In this document: one piece after another, positions 45,161-56,379 of the stretch
Numbering within the stretch: position 1 is the stretch's first letter
How the letters are laid out: each line of letters opens with the position of its first letter
NCBI GenBank assembly: GCA_029876055.1
Contig: CM056878.1
Coordinates: 4,278,001-4,342,000 of the forward strand
Source: Madurella fahalii
Lineage: Eukaryota > Ascomycota > Sordariomycetes > Sordariales
Direction: 5' to 3'
Length of the DNA stretch: 64,000 nt
The notes under the pieces: model-generated
Told to the model about the DNA's origin: nothing
What the model saw: only the letters and a program-made list of their open reading frames with translations
The model's database searches: none
Position numbers and translations under genes: made by a program

Positions 45161-47269
45161 ATGAGCTCGCAGACCCCGATCGACCGGCTCGTGCAGAGCG
45201 TCGATGGCATGAGCCTCGACGCCATCGCCAACAAGTACCCCAACTGCCACCCCGAGATCAACCCATTCGACCTCTACCGCGCACACCTTGCCAACGTTCT
45301 TGCCGAGGTCACTGGTGTTGACCATAAAATTATCTACCCGAACTTGGCATGGACGCAGAGCCTCGACAAAGGGGACCTCGTTCTGCCCGCGCCCGCGCTT
45401 CGGATCAAAGGTAGCAAGAGGCCCGACGAGTTGGTCAAGGAATGGGCCGACAAGGTGGGATAGCCCAGCATACCGCTCAATGTAATTCTGTGCCCTCTAC
45501 CCAATACTCTAACTGCCGTCCGCCGCAGTTCCCGGAAAATGACCCCCTCTTCGAGAAGCCGAACGTCTTTAACTACTTTATCGCCTTCTTCATCAGGACC
45601 GCGCCGCTTGTCCAGACCGTTGTCCCCATGATTCATCACTTCGGTGCTGAGTATGGCAACAACAAATTTCTCGGTCTGAAGGACCCCAAGGATCCCAGCA
45701 AGGGCAAGAAGCGCATGATCGTCGAGTTCTCGTCTCCCAACATCGCCAAACCCTTCCACGCCGGTCATCTTCGCAGCACGATCATCGGTGGATTCCTGGC
45801 AAATCTGTACCAGGGGGCTGGATGGGACGTGGTCAGAATAAATTATCTCGGTGACTGGGGGAAGCAGTACGGTCTCCTCGCCCTGGCCTTTGAGAAGTAT
45901 GGCGACGAAGAAGCGCTTAACAAGGATCCCATAAACCACCTATTCCAGCTCTACGTGCGCATCAACGCCGAGATGACAGCTGAGAAGGAGGAGATCGAGA
46001 AGCGGAAACAAGAGGGTGAGGACGTCACCGAATTGGAAGCCAACAGTCTGGATGAGCAGGCCCGTCGTTACTTCAAGAAGATGACGGATGGGGACCCCGA
46101 AGCCCTCGCCCAGTGGAAGCGGTTCCGAGACTTGAGCATCGCCCGGTATCAGGACACCTACGCCCGCCTCAATATCCGCTTTGACGAGTATAGCGGCGAG
46201 AGCCAAGTGTCTGAGGAGGCTATGGACAAGGTCGCGAAGGAGATGGAGGCCAAGGGTATCTGCAAGGAGGACAAAGGTGCCATGATTGTCAATTTCCAAG
46301 AGCTGGTTCCCGGTAAAGAGGGCAAGCGCCTCGAAAAGCCGATCGTGAGGAAAAAGGATGGCACCGCGCTCTACCTGACGCGCGATATTAGCGAACTCCT
46401 CGGTCGACACGAGAAGTACCAGTTTGACCACATGATATACGTCGTGGCGTCCGCCCAAGATCTGCATCTGAAGCAGCTGTTCAAGATCATCGAACTGCTG
46501 GGACACAAGGACATTGCGGACAAGTGCCAGCACGTCAACTTTGGCTTGGTCTTAGGTATGAGCACTCGCAAAGGCACCGTCAAATTCCTTGACGACATCC
46601 TACGCGATGTCGCCGACAAGATGCACGAAACTATGAAGAAAAACGAAGACAAGTACGCTCAGGTTGAGAATCCCGAGGCGACAGCCGATGTCCTTGGCAT
46701 CAGCAGTGTCATGGTCCAAGACATGACTGGCAAAAGGTAATGGAGTTCCTACCCTGGGTGAGATAGCCGTGACTAACATGCCTTCCTCCGCTAGGATCAA
46801 TAACTACACCTTCAACATGGATGCCATGACCTCGTTCGAAGGCGATACCGGGCCGTATCTGCAATACGCCCACGCCCGTGTCTCCTCGATCAAGCGCCGA
46901 GCAGGTCTCAGCGATGCGGATCTGGTTGGCGCGGATCTCTCACTGCTTACTGAGCCGCACGCCGTCAACATTGTCCGGCTTCTTGCCCAGTGGCCTGACA
47001 CGGTTCAGAACACGCTGAGAACATTGGAGCCGACAACGGTTCTGACTTATTTGTTCAAGATGACGCATGCGCTGAGCAGCAGTTATGACCATCTACAAGT
47101 TGTTGGGAGCGAGCGGGAGCTGATGAAGGCCCGCATGGCCCTCTACGAGGCGGCACACATTGTTCTGGGCAATGGCATGCGGCTGTTGGGACTCAGCCCG
47201 GTCGAGCGGTAAGCCACACTGCGCCACACGCTGCGAGAGCCCCGGTACTGATGTGTTGACAGGATGTAA
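44942..47269 (+). CDS. RRS1: Arginyl-tRNA synthetase, cytosolic and probably mitochondrial
   Basis: Class I synthetase charging tRNA-Arg. Four exons: 44942-45454, 45529-46736, 46795-47208 and a 7-nt exon 47263-47269. Two starts are likely: the ATG at 44942 adds 73 residues, rich in Arg/Ser and with no Asp or Glu, a textbook mitochondrial presequence (713 aa); the ATG at 45161 (MSSQTPIDRL) gives the cytosolic form (640 aa). The catalytic domain has VEFSSPNIAKPFHAGHLRST (HIGH-type motif), YLGDWGKQYG, and GMSTRKGT as the KMSK-like loop. The anticodon-binding domain ends LGLSPVERM. The last Met and the stop come only from the final 7-nt exon; if intron 3 is kept, TAA follows VER directly. Introns have GTGGGA, GTAATG and GTAAGC donors and normal acceptors. 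Confidence 0.96.
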
Positions 47270-49267
47270 ATCAAAATCTGGCGAAGCTCATGGCTATCCT
47301 ACTACTTCCCGTCGTATGGGGAAGTTAGGTGCACCACCAATCACGAGGCAACGGATCTTCGGTGAGGCAGCAAAGCGTCTGGTCTAGAAAGTACGTGGTT
47401 GCTCTCCACCCATGGGTAGCACCGGGGCCGAATGTGCCAAGGCTGATCCGACTCGGAAACGGATAATGCTTTCAGCCTGCGTCTTATCCAAGACAGCGCA
47501 ATATAGTAGCCTTAGCGGAGTCCTTCTGTTACCCGTTCCCTGCTCTCTTTGTCCGTTGACGGGCCCGATGCCAGGTGTCGAGACTCCGCCCCCGTCTCCT
47601 CGCTTAGCTTTGGGAGCGCATTGGTGTCCACGGTCTCGGGGCAAACCACTCATCCGGTGCCACTGACCTTGGGCCGTGTGTCTAGAGGCCGTCGGATATG
47701 CTGGGTCAAGCGGTTCCAAGTGACGGTAATGCGCTGCGTAGGGTCGCCGAGGCGTGCATATATGGACCTGGGTACACCACCTCTCTAGCGTCTTGATTGG
47801 GCCGATCAATTCTGACAGCAAGCACACGACTGCATGCCCTGGTGCTTCCCGAATAATCCTCTCACTCCAAACTCTACGTACAGACATGGTGAATGAGCCC
47901 TAGGCAGCCAGCCTACCCCTCCCGGACACCTCGTTCTGGCGTCACTCTTGCCTCTTGTTTTCCTCTTCTATCGCAATCTGTTGATAATCGAATACTTTCT
48001 CGGCCCGCGCTTCTGTTTGATCAACAAGCCGATGATGCCTTTCGCGGTGGCCGATTTCAAAGCAGCTCTATAAACATGCACCGCGGGTGGGTCTCTAGTT
48101 TGGCTGTTATTGATTGGGGAGGCACGAATCGGCGGTCCAGAGCGTTAACGCAACCGGTAGCGTATCAAATGGTTGCGGATGAAGCCCAGCTGGGCCTTTT
48201 ATCTCCGACCAGTCAGCCGCTGCATTTGGCAGGCATGGCAGGCGCTTGGTCGGGCACCCGCCATCCCGCTGCCCAGCGCTGTCGATCGGTGTGTCAGTCC
48301 CTTTCTGGTTTGAACCACGCCGTCCCGCTGCGGGTCGTGGCATGGGCAGGACACCATTTCGGTCTTGGCCGGCGATGCGTACGTCATATTGCGGCTGACC
48401 CGTGGAGCCAGGTGTCTAAAATGTTCGCTGACTGCTGAGCACTGCGAGTATGAATCTGCTGTGATTTGGGATTCTCGGGCCAAGATGAGGCCCAAGACTT
48501 CCCAAGACGGGCGATATTCGAAGAATGCTGCTGCCAATGATATTATCATGATTTCCCTGTCCGGAGATTCCCCATCGTCAACAAATATGAGGATGGTTAC
48601 ACTGCGCATCCTACACTCGTGCCTGATTGACCCGATCGCAAATTCACTCGGCTGGCCCGGTATTGCGCCCTATCCTGCGCTCAATAACCACAGCAGATCC
48701 GGTCACACAGCATGCAGATTGTGAGGGGCCCTGGTGGTGATGGTCCATACTGAGGTCTAGCTGATCATCCCGCGGGGACGTTCCAGGCAGCTTCCCGACG
48801 GAGCCCTCAGCCACTTGGTGCCTATGTTGTCAAAGGGATTTCGGCTCCCTCTTCTCCATCCCAGTGATTACTCTGCTTTGCTTGCCTGCCAGGGGCCCAA
48901 GCCATACTGGTACCAAATCCCCTGCACGCATGCATTTGTGGTGGCCCATTCTGGGCTGCAGCATACATATATCAGGACGCCGGGTGATGTTGAGCCTGCA
49001 GATGGCCCGAGGCGCAGAAAGGACAAACGGGCCCGGAGACACCAGGTGTACCTAGTCAAATCCCATCCATACAAGTGCTTCCTCGCAGGGGAGGTCGTCC
49101 AAGCCAGTCGACTTATGTTGCCCACTTGCTGCTCCTAGATGACGCGGCCTGGTCCATGAACATCTCGCTCGATCTCTCTCACTTTCTCTGACACTCGAAC
49201 CCTCCTGATCTTTACTCGTTGAAAAGTGCATCTTGTCCGACTTAATTGAGGTTGGCTTGCTATCGAG
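47270..49267. other. Intergenic, 2.0 kb
   Basis: It follows ArgRS and contains the P450 promoter. A 181-codon open frame (47893-48438 +) has no family likeness. No tRNA or repeat recognised. Confidence 0.45.
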
Positions 49268-51443
49268 ATGTCCGCCCTTCTATTACTTGCCATCGTGGGC
49301 GTGGCTCTCCTGGTAGTGCACCAGTATATTAACAGGTCAAGACTACCGCCGGGGACACGGCCGCTGCCGGGGCCGAGGAGTAAGTGGTTTGGCGTTGTAT
49401 AACCGATGACTTTTCTTCCCTTATTATCACTCTCCCCCAATTCCGTCCATTGCTGGACCGTTGGACTGATCCAAGAGACACAGACTTGCCATTTATCGGC
49501 CGCGTTCATGACATACCAGCCGACGGAGCATGGCTCAAGTTCTACGAATGGAGCAAGCAATATGGGCCGATCTACCAGATGGAGATATTCGGCACGGTGC
49601 ACGTATGGATCTCGTCCGAGGCGGTCGCACATGACCTTCTCTCCAAGCGTGCGCTCATCTACTCGGATCGACCCATGATCCCCAACCTTCCTGATAACCG
49701 CACGAGCGGCAACTACCTCGCACTCCTCGGGCGAACGGGTGAGCTAGAGTCTGCCTTGTGTCGGCGTGGGCTTTACTGACCAGGCAAGCAGAGACGTGGA
49801 AGCGACAGAGGAAGCTGTGTAACTACCTTATGCACACCGGCACGCTCGCATCGCTGCACTCCTATCCGACGATTGAACGAGACCGATTCTTGTATCTCAT
49901 GTATCAAGACCCAAGCAAGTATCTAGAATGGATCGAGCAGTTCACCACCCGGACCGTCTCGCGACTGTGCTGGGGCACACCTCGGCCGTCGCAAATCCTG
50001 CGACACACCACGTTTGGTCTGCTCGAGACCATCAGTCCATCGGGGGCGTTGCCGAACGTCATAAGCTTCCTCCGTCATGTGCCGGCGGTCATCAGCCCGT
50101 GGAAGAGGAAGGAGAGCACACGTCACGCGCTGGAGGACAGGCTCTTCAAGGCAAATGTCGACTTTGTCAAGCGCAGCATGGCTAGCCACCACGCGGACCC
50201 GAGCTTTATCCGCACCTTCATCGAGAGTAAGGAGAGCGAGGATGAGAAGGAGCGGACCAAATGGGGGGACCTCGATGAGGCGAGGCACGTCGTCGGCTTG
50301 ATAGCCATCGCGGGCGCATTGACGATCGGCAGTCCCATTCAGAGCTTCCTGCTTGCTATGTGCCACTATCCGCAGTGGCAACGGGCGTTGCAAGACGAGA
50401 TCGACACCGTGTTAGGGGGCCGGTGTCCGCAGTGGGACGATCGGGAGAAGCTCCCAATGCTGCGCGCCGTGGTCAAGGAGGTCATTCGGTGGAGGCCACC
50501 CGTGCCGACAGGTTAGTAGTCGCCCATGGTTCCTTGCTCACCATCTCTCGGAGTGGGTATTGACTCAACTACCTAGGAATTCCACACGCTGTCGAGAAAG
50601 ATGATGTTTACAATGGGTATTTCATTCCTGCTGGGGCTACAATTCACGCGCTGGAGTGGCAAGTCTCTCTTCATGTACTATGGTTTCTGACGTACATGTA
50701 TACTAACGTGTGGCGAATCCGAACGCAGGGGCATTACCCGCGACGAATCCATGTACCCTGACGCGGAAACCTTCAACCCGCGCCGCTGGCTCGATCCATC
50801 GTTCCCGACCTACCGCGAGCCGCTGACGCAGTACCCCAACCTCAACGGCTACTCTCAGTTTGGGTTCGGGCGGCGGACTTGTCAGGGGGTCCCCATCGTG
50901 GAGCAGGACCTGTTTCTCAGCATGGGAGGCATGGCGTGGGCGTTTGACATCCGCAAGAAGCGGGATCCCCTGACAGGCGCCGAGGTCCCCGTGCACTGGA
51001 ACGACTACACGCCGCTGCTGATCGCCAAGCCCGTGAAGTTCCCGTTCGACGCACTGCCACGCTCGCGCGAAAAGGTCGCCGCCATGCGTGAGATGTACGA
51101 AGCCGCGCGGGATCAGCGGTCTAGCGGGCGTGATATGGATATTAGCCAGTTCAGGCCGGATCTGGGCGACAAGATCTATGTCGATGACGCCGTGGACGTC
51201 GAGAGTGATGCCAGCAGCGTCAGCAGCGAACACGATGCTGTCATCACTGTCGGCGAGCCCAGCCCGGAACCGGATCTTTCCTTCTGCGATTCCAGTACCG
51301 AGCCTTCTGAAGAATGCGAGTCTGACAGGGAGCAGGAGAAGCTGAGAGTGATGATGGAGGTGCCCCTAGACCGGCGGTTGGGACTCAAGGTTGAGCCCGT
51401 AATGACCACGTTGTCGGTCCCGGGGGCATGGAGCTGGGCTTGA
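49268..51443 (+). CDS. Cytochrome P450 monooxygenase with acidic C-terminal extension
   Basis: ER-anchored heme monooxygenase. Five exons, 49268-49379, 49484-49738, 49792-50511, 50577-50658 and 50729-51443, give 627 aa. The N-terminal helix (LLLLAIVGVALLVVHQYI) is followed by the proline-rich hinge PPGTRPLPGPRNLPFIGR. Helix C has ETWKRQRKL; the ExxR motif is EVIRW; PERF-type FNPRRW; heme ligand C441 lies in FGFGRRTCQGVP. The I-helix reads AGALTIG instead of AGxD/ETT, so the acid of the usual acid-alcohol pair is Leu. The fourth intron uses a GC donor (GCAAGT). About 110 residues follow the end of the P450 fold, rich in Asp, Glu and Ser; normal P450s end near residue 510-530. Substrate unknown; a neighbouring FAD oxidase suggests joint oxidation of one metabolite. 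Confidence 0.93.
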
Positions 51444-52915
51444 GAGCAATGGGATTGGCAATTCTGGGAACCAGAGGGATGTTTTGTTGGGATGGAGTAT
51501 TCGGGGATACCTCTTGTCGTTTGGGGATATGTTCACGGGTAGTAGGGTAGTACTACTAAGTTTTGGGTTGGAATACGGTTCATGTTTTCCGGCGTTGTGT
51601 ACTAAACCAGGCGCTTCCGCCTATACAAAATCTTGGTTGTGAAGCTACAATTAAGGAGTTGGGGGCCTGATTTATGTGATAGTGACGGTATGTGTCGCTG
51701 AGTGAACTTTGAAGGCCAGCCCGGTGCAGAACTGATCAGCGCCATGAGAGAAGTCTACCAGGTACATAGTCGGTGCCACTAGCTCGGCTTGGTCAGACAT
51801 TAACAGCCGCCCACGCACGGGATGTCCAATGCAGGTGCTGTGTTACCTGCCGGAAAACGGTGGGCGAAGCAACCCCGTATTTCCAGGGCCCATGGTTTGC
51901 GCCTTGCTCGTGGGAGAGGGGTGCGGAGATTGACTAACCGCCCCTCGTCGAGTGCTTGGTACTTCTGTGGCATAATTATGGATGGGTGCATGTTATTTTC
52001 CGATGGTCGAGATCTCATTTAACTTTGAGTGCATGTTCAGCCAAGTGAGTGGCAGCTGCCGCAGTACACTATGTCAAATCAAATGGCCCCCCGCCGTGGA
52101 AGACGAGTAGAACCCCGGCCGAAGTGCAAGGTCGTGCAAATATCCCGGTCTCCCCCAGGTTCGCACTTTGAACTGTCCCTCTGCACAAAATACTACCCGG
52201 ATGAAATTAGAGAATGCGACTTAAGTCCGGGGAAGACCAGGGGGGCGCGGCTTACTAGGCTCTGCGTTGCAACGCTTCCAGTTCCGACCGTGGAAGGTGC
52301 ATCGATGTGGCCGTCAAATACGACATATTACTCGCGAGAGTGGCCAAGGCACCAGCCAAGGGGCCGTTGAGCCGATGATGTGCAGCATTAAGGATAGGTT
52401 GCCAATTTCGCGTGGCAGCCCTCTCCCTTTTTCTTTTGGGCCTGCCCTTCATCTCCATCCTTCGCATTAAACCCTGTACATAACGGACAATAAGATTTGG
52501 GGGCGGCAAAGAGTAAGCGCTCACGACCTGTGGGGTAAAGGGCAATTTTGCTGGTGCCGTGCAGTGGCCTGACAGCATCGACGCCGACGACCAACAGAAA
52601 CGCTGAAACGGCTTCCCGCGTGCGAAATCCCGGTCGGCAGGGCAGGGGTTGCGAAACGGCCGGCAGCCAGTGTTTGGCTGCCGCCACGGTTGTTTGCTCA
52701 GGGGTTAGTGGGATTTTCGTCCGTTCCACTTATGAGGCCGAGAATGAGATGCGATGGAAACTTAAATCGGAATGTCCTCTTATAAAGCCCGCGGTCCTGT
52801 CTGCACCTGCTCCCCCTTCCCCGTGTGACTGTCCTACAACCTACCCCGATCTAATCGTCGAGCCCCCCCCCCCAGTGCCTTTACGATTTTGCTTCGCCGA
52901 CTGGCAACCTCCAGC
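51444..52915. promoter_or_regulatory. Intergenic, P450 / FAD oxidase, 1.5 kb
   Basis: It holds the P450 3' UTR and the oxidase promoter, with TATAAAG at 52781-52787 and a run of ten or more C at about 52864-52873. No open frame supported. Confidence 0.5.
52781..52787 (+). promoter_or_regulatory. TATA box for the FAD oxidase
   Basis: TATAAAG 129 bases upstream of the ATG at 52916, followed by a CT-rich leader. Confidence 0.55.
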
Positions 52916-54575
52916 ATGGGCAACTCCCCCAGTGCCTTGCAGCAGTGCATTGAAACAGTCGGCAACGGCAGGGTGGGGTTTGCCGGCTTCCCCAGTAACC
53001 CCTTATACCAGGTAGCTTGGGTCAAACCGTACAACCTCGACATACCCGTTAGCCCCGCCGCCGTTGTGCGCCCGCAAACAGCCGAGGATATATCGGGCGT
53101 TATCAAGTGCGCCGCTGCGAATAATGTCAAGGTTCAAACAAAGTCGGGGGGCCACTCTTATGGGTTCGTCGTTTTTACTCTCTGTAAAATGCTAGTACTC
53201 TGCTGACGATGGAACGTCAGCAACTACGGTTCGTGCAACTGCCTGACCTGTGCTACGAGGGGTGAGGCGCTGATTAGCACGATCATACAGGGCTTGGTGG
53301 TGTGGACGGAGCCGTAGCTATCGACATGGTCAATTTTCAGCACTTTAGCATAGACGACAGCACCTGGCAGGCTACTATTGGCGCAGGCACTCGACTAGGG
53401 GAAGTCTCGGAGAAGCTGCACAAGGCAGGTGGTCGAGCGATGGCCCACGGTGTCTGTCCCGGAGTCGGCATAGGCGGCCACGCCACCATTGTACGATATC
53501 CCATTTTCGATCAATAATCGTCAACTTGGTTTCCTCACATGCTAACTGCCATATAGGGAGGACTGGGCCCCATGTCGCGCATGTGGGGTTCCTGCCTGGA
53601 CCATGTCATCGAGGTCGAGGTTGTGACGGCAGACGGCAAGATCCAGCGTGCGAGCAATTCTGAAAACTCCGACCTGTTCTGGGTAAGCGATGTAGCTACC
53701 GAACCCTGCGGGGGTTATTCTTGTCCTTGCTGACGTGGATGGAATAGGCGCTCAGGGGCGCAGCGTCGGGATTCGGGGTCATAACCGAATTCGTCGTCAA
53801 GACCCATCCGGAACCAAAGAACATCATCCAGTACGAGTACACTGTTGCATTTGGCAGCCAGGCCGAGGTAGCGCCTCTCTACTCGGCGTGGCAGAACCTC
53901 ATCGCCGATCCGGCGCTCGACCGTAGATTCGGATCCATGTTCATAATGATGCCTCTGGGTGCCGTGATCACTGGCACCTTCTACGGGACAGAAGCAGAAT
54001 ACCAGGCAACGGGAATTCCTAACTGGCTGCCCAAGGATTCTGGGCGCCACCTCGTTCTGAACGACTGGCTTGGATCACTCGCACATGACGCCGAGAAAGA
54101 GGCTCTCTATCTGTCCAATATCCCAACACCATTCTATTCCAAGAGCCTGGCATTCAAACGGGAGGACCTACTCTCGGAAGACAAGGTCAAGGATCTATTC
54201 AAGTGGGTCGACAAGCAAGACAAGGGAACGCTCCTCTGGTTCATAATCTTCGACGCAGCCGGCGGCGCCATCAGCGACGTTCCCTCAAATGCCACGGCCT
54301 TCGCTCACAGAGACAAAATCCTTTACTACCAGTCGTACGCCGTTGGTCTTCCGCTCGCTGGCGAGACCAAAAATTTTGTCACCAACTTCCACAACCAAGT
54401 CCTGGCAGCCTCCTCCAACACGGCCTATGGGACATATCCTGGCTATGTAGATCCAGCACTTTCAGATGGGCAGCGTCAGTACTGGGACTCGAACCTGCCC
54501 GTGCTACAAGAGCTCAAGAAGAGATGGGACCCCTCCGACCTCTTCCATAACCCCCAAAGCGTCCGTGGGGAGTGA
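52916..54575 (+). CDS. Berberine-bridge-type FAD-linked oxidase (bicovalent flavin)
   Basis: Family enzymes oxidise alcohols, sugars or alkaloid-like amines and reduce O2 to H2O2. Five exons, 52916-53163, 53221-53228 (8 nt), 53291-53490, 53557-53682 and 53748-54575, give 469 aa. The p-cresol-methylhydroxylase-type FAD domain includes VVRPQTAEDISGVIKCA, KSGGHSYGNYG and GAGTRLGEV. H80 in GGHSYG and C141 in HGVCPGVGIGGH are the two residues that bind flavin covalently in glucooligosaccharide-oxidase relatives, so FAD should be doubly attached. The BBE C-terminal element is DPSDLFHNPQSV. No N-terminal signal peptide is evident (MGNSPSALQQC), unlike secreted sugar oxidases; the protein may be intracellular. 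The microexon supplies only codon parts for G-N-Y-G. Neighbours are a P450 and a transporter. Confidence 0.93.
53221..53228 (+). other. 8-nt microexon CAACTACG of the FAD oxidase
   Basis: It lies between a 57-base intron (53164-53220) and a 62-base intron (53229-53290), both with GTTCGT donors. Including it restores the conserved GGHSYGNYGLGG without a frame break; skipping it shifts the frame by two. Confidence 0.8.
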
Positions 54576-54873
54576 GAATGAGGGCGATATCGGGATGCTA
54601 GATATAAACACTAATATCTTCTAATCGGGTTCAAGAGATCAGGGAAGAGCAAGGTGTGACGGACGTGGTCTCGCAGCAAATTCGATTTCCGTTTCCAACG
54701 CGATGGGGTTTTATGCCGGGCTTAGACCACAAAATCACGAACGGGCCTACATTCGGAACATTTCATGTATATACTTTATAAGTTCTAGATGGCTATACGT
54801 TAATTTTGTACCGATTTATCTGCTCTCTATGTACTAATTCTCCGCCTGTCGCGCACACTGTTCTCCTGGTTCC

Positions 54874-56379
54874 CTAATGGTCTTCCACATCTTCGTCCCG
54901 GCCGGGGTACAAAATATCCTGTACTATCACTGCACGTACATGGTGGTAAAAAACAAACAAATACGTGAGCACCAAGACTATCGACATAGCCGTGGAGAAC
55001 CAGAGCACCATTTCGTTGTGGAAACAGTTGCCGAGAGAGATAGTGGCCAGCGTGAAGCCTGTGTTGGGAAAAACCGCGGCCCACCAGCCTAGATGGAAAT
55101 ACTTGGGCGGGCTCTGGACGATAGCCAGCACAGCGATGCCGAACCACCAGAAACTCAATGCCCACAAGAAGCCAGCACCAATTATACCCATGGTCTCGAT
55201 CATGGCGGTGTCCAGCAGCCCGTCCATGTCGGCGTCAAAGTTGTCGGGGAGACCCCTGGCCATGCCGATGAAGGCCAGCGCCGTAAAGGCCGGCGGGCCA
55301 ACGCACATGAACAGTCCGGTCCTGTGTTCCCGGTTGGGGAGTCCGGACTGCATCAAGCGGCCGACCATGTGGGCGTACATCATGACGGCCACGGCGATAC
55401 CGAGCCCCTGACACGTCAGTCCGGCGATGATGATGGGCACTGCCATAGCCGGCGGCTGCGTGCCCGAAATGACCGAGGCGATGGTACCTGACAGCATGAT
55501 GGGGAAGATGGGCAGAATCCAAGTCGGCATCATGGTCTGCAACTCAAAGTTGTGTGTGGCAAAGACGTACGAGTATTGCCCGACGGCCACGCATATCGTC
55601 ACGGCCACGTACACCCAGAAGGCGATCTGGATGGCCCACAGAAGTCCTCCGAAGGCCTGTGACGCGACGTCATCTTCAGGCACGCAGTATCGCTGCGTCG
55701 ATGTGATGATTGTGGCGATGGACAAGAAGAAAGTTGGAAAGAAGAAGCCCTCGCGGGGGTGGGTGACGGAGCGCTTAAACGAGCCCGTAAAGAGGAAGAA
55801 GCGGGCCGCCAGCGCCAATGTGACCAGCACAAATAGGGAGATGTTGATGATGTACACGGCCAGGCCGATCTGCCGTAACCCGGGAAACTGGTGCGGCTGT
55901 GCATAAATCAGCAGCGACAGCCCCCCCGTCGACATGGTCAGTGTGTACCAGGCCCACGTAAAGTGGGCAAGACGCTGGCGGATGCCCAGCCGAAGCCGCG
56001 ACTGCTGTTCGTGTTCTTCATCGGCGCCTGGTTTTACTTCCCTGTAGTTGGACTCGGTTTCGTTGTTCTTCTTGTCATGGTGTGCAAGCCCCGCCTCGAG
56101 TAGCCGCGGCCCGGAGAAGGAATGTATCCCAATGCCTTTCTCGATATCGTGGTCGAGACTGCTGTTATCGGAGAGACTCGAGAATGTTCGACCGAACGGT
56201 GCCTCTATAATTGTGGGTTGGAGAGAAGGATGATAAGGTGAGCCTAAAACGTGTGGTGGATGGCTTTGTAAGGAGCTGGAAGGGCGGGGGACCGGGAGAT
56301 TCTCTTGTTCTGGAAAGCGGTGGAGGTCGGCGGCGTAGCTGGAGTAGAACACTGGGCTGCCCGGCAGCGGCGGTGACAT
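54874..56379 (-). CDS. Mae1/Ssu1-type anion or sulfite transporter (SLAC1/TDT family)
   Basis: Plasma-membrane carrier for malate or other dicarboxylates (Mae1) or an exporter of sulfite (Ssu1). Single exon; the ATG at 56379 (MSPPLPGSPVFY) gives 501 aa, with a hydrophilic N-terminal region of about 125 residues. Ten membrane helices follow, beginning with the family signature HFTWAWYTLTMSTGGLSLLI; others include AVYIINISLFVLVTLAL, GIAVAVMMYAHMVGRLMQSG, GPPAFTALAFIGMARGLP and LWFSTAMSIVLVLTYLFVFY. The GPPAFT segment is typical of the malate-type branch in filamentous fungi, so I favour a dicarboxylate substrate, but sequence alone does not settle it. It is convergent with the FAD oxidase over 298 bases. 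Confidence 0.9.
   Translation of the reverse strand: MSPPLPGSPVFYSSYAADLHRFPEQENLPVPRPSSSLQSHPPHVLGSPYHPSLQPTIIEAPFGRTFSSLSDNSSLDHDIEKGIGIHSFSGPRLLEAGLAHHDKKNNETESNYREVKPGADEEHEQQSRLRLGIRQRLAHFTWAWYTLTMSTGGLSLLIYAQPHQFPGLRQIGLAVYIINISLFVLVTLALAARFFLFTGSFKRSVTHPREGFFFPTFFLSIATIITSTQRYCVPEDDVASQAFGGLLWAIQIAFWVYVAVTICVAVGQYSYVFATHNFELQTMMPTWILPIFPIMLSGTIASVISGTQPPAMAVPIIIAGLTCQGLGIAVAVMMYAHMVGRLMQSGLPNREHRTGLFMCVGPPAFTALAFIGMARGLPDNFDADMDGLLDTAMIETMGIIGAGFLWALSFWWFGIAVLAIVQSPPKYFHLGWWAAVFPNTGFTLATISLGNCFHNEMVLWFSTAMSIVLVLTYLFVFYHHVRAVIVQDILYPGRDEDVEDH

Noticed and set aside
44639..45325. 228-codon open frame on the minus strand over the ArgRS 5' region
   Set aside because: It is antisense to the ArgRS presequence and first exon, which are well supported.
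47893..48438. 181-codon open frame between ArgRS and the P450
   Set aside because: No motif, unusual composition, many in-frame rare-looking residues; likely chance.
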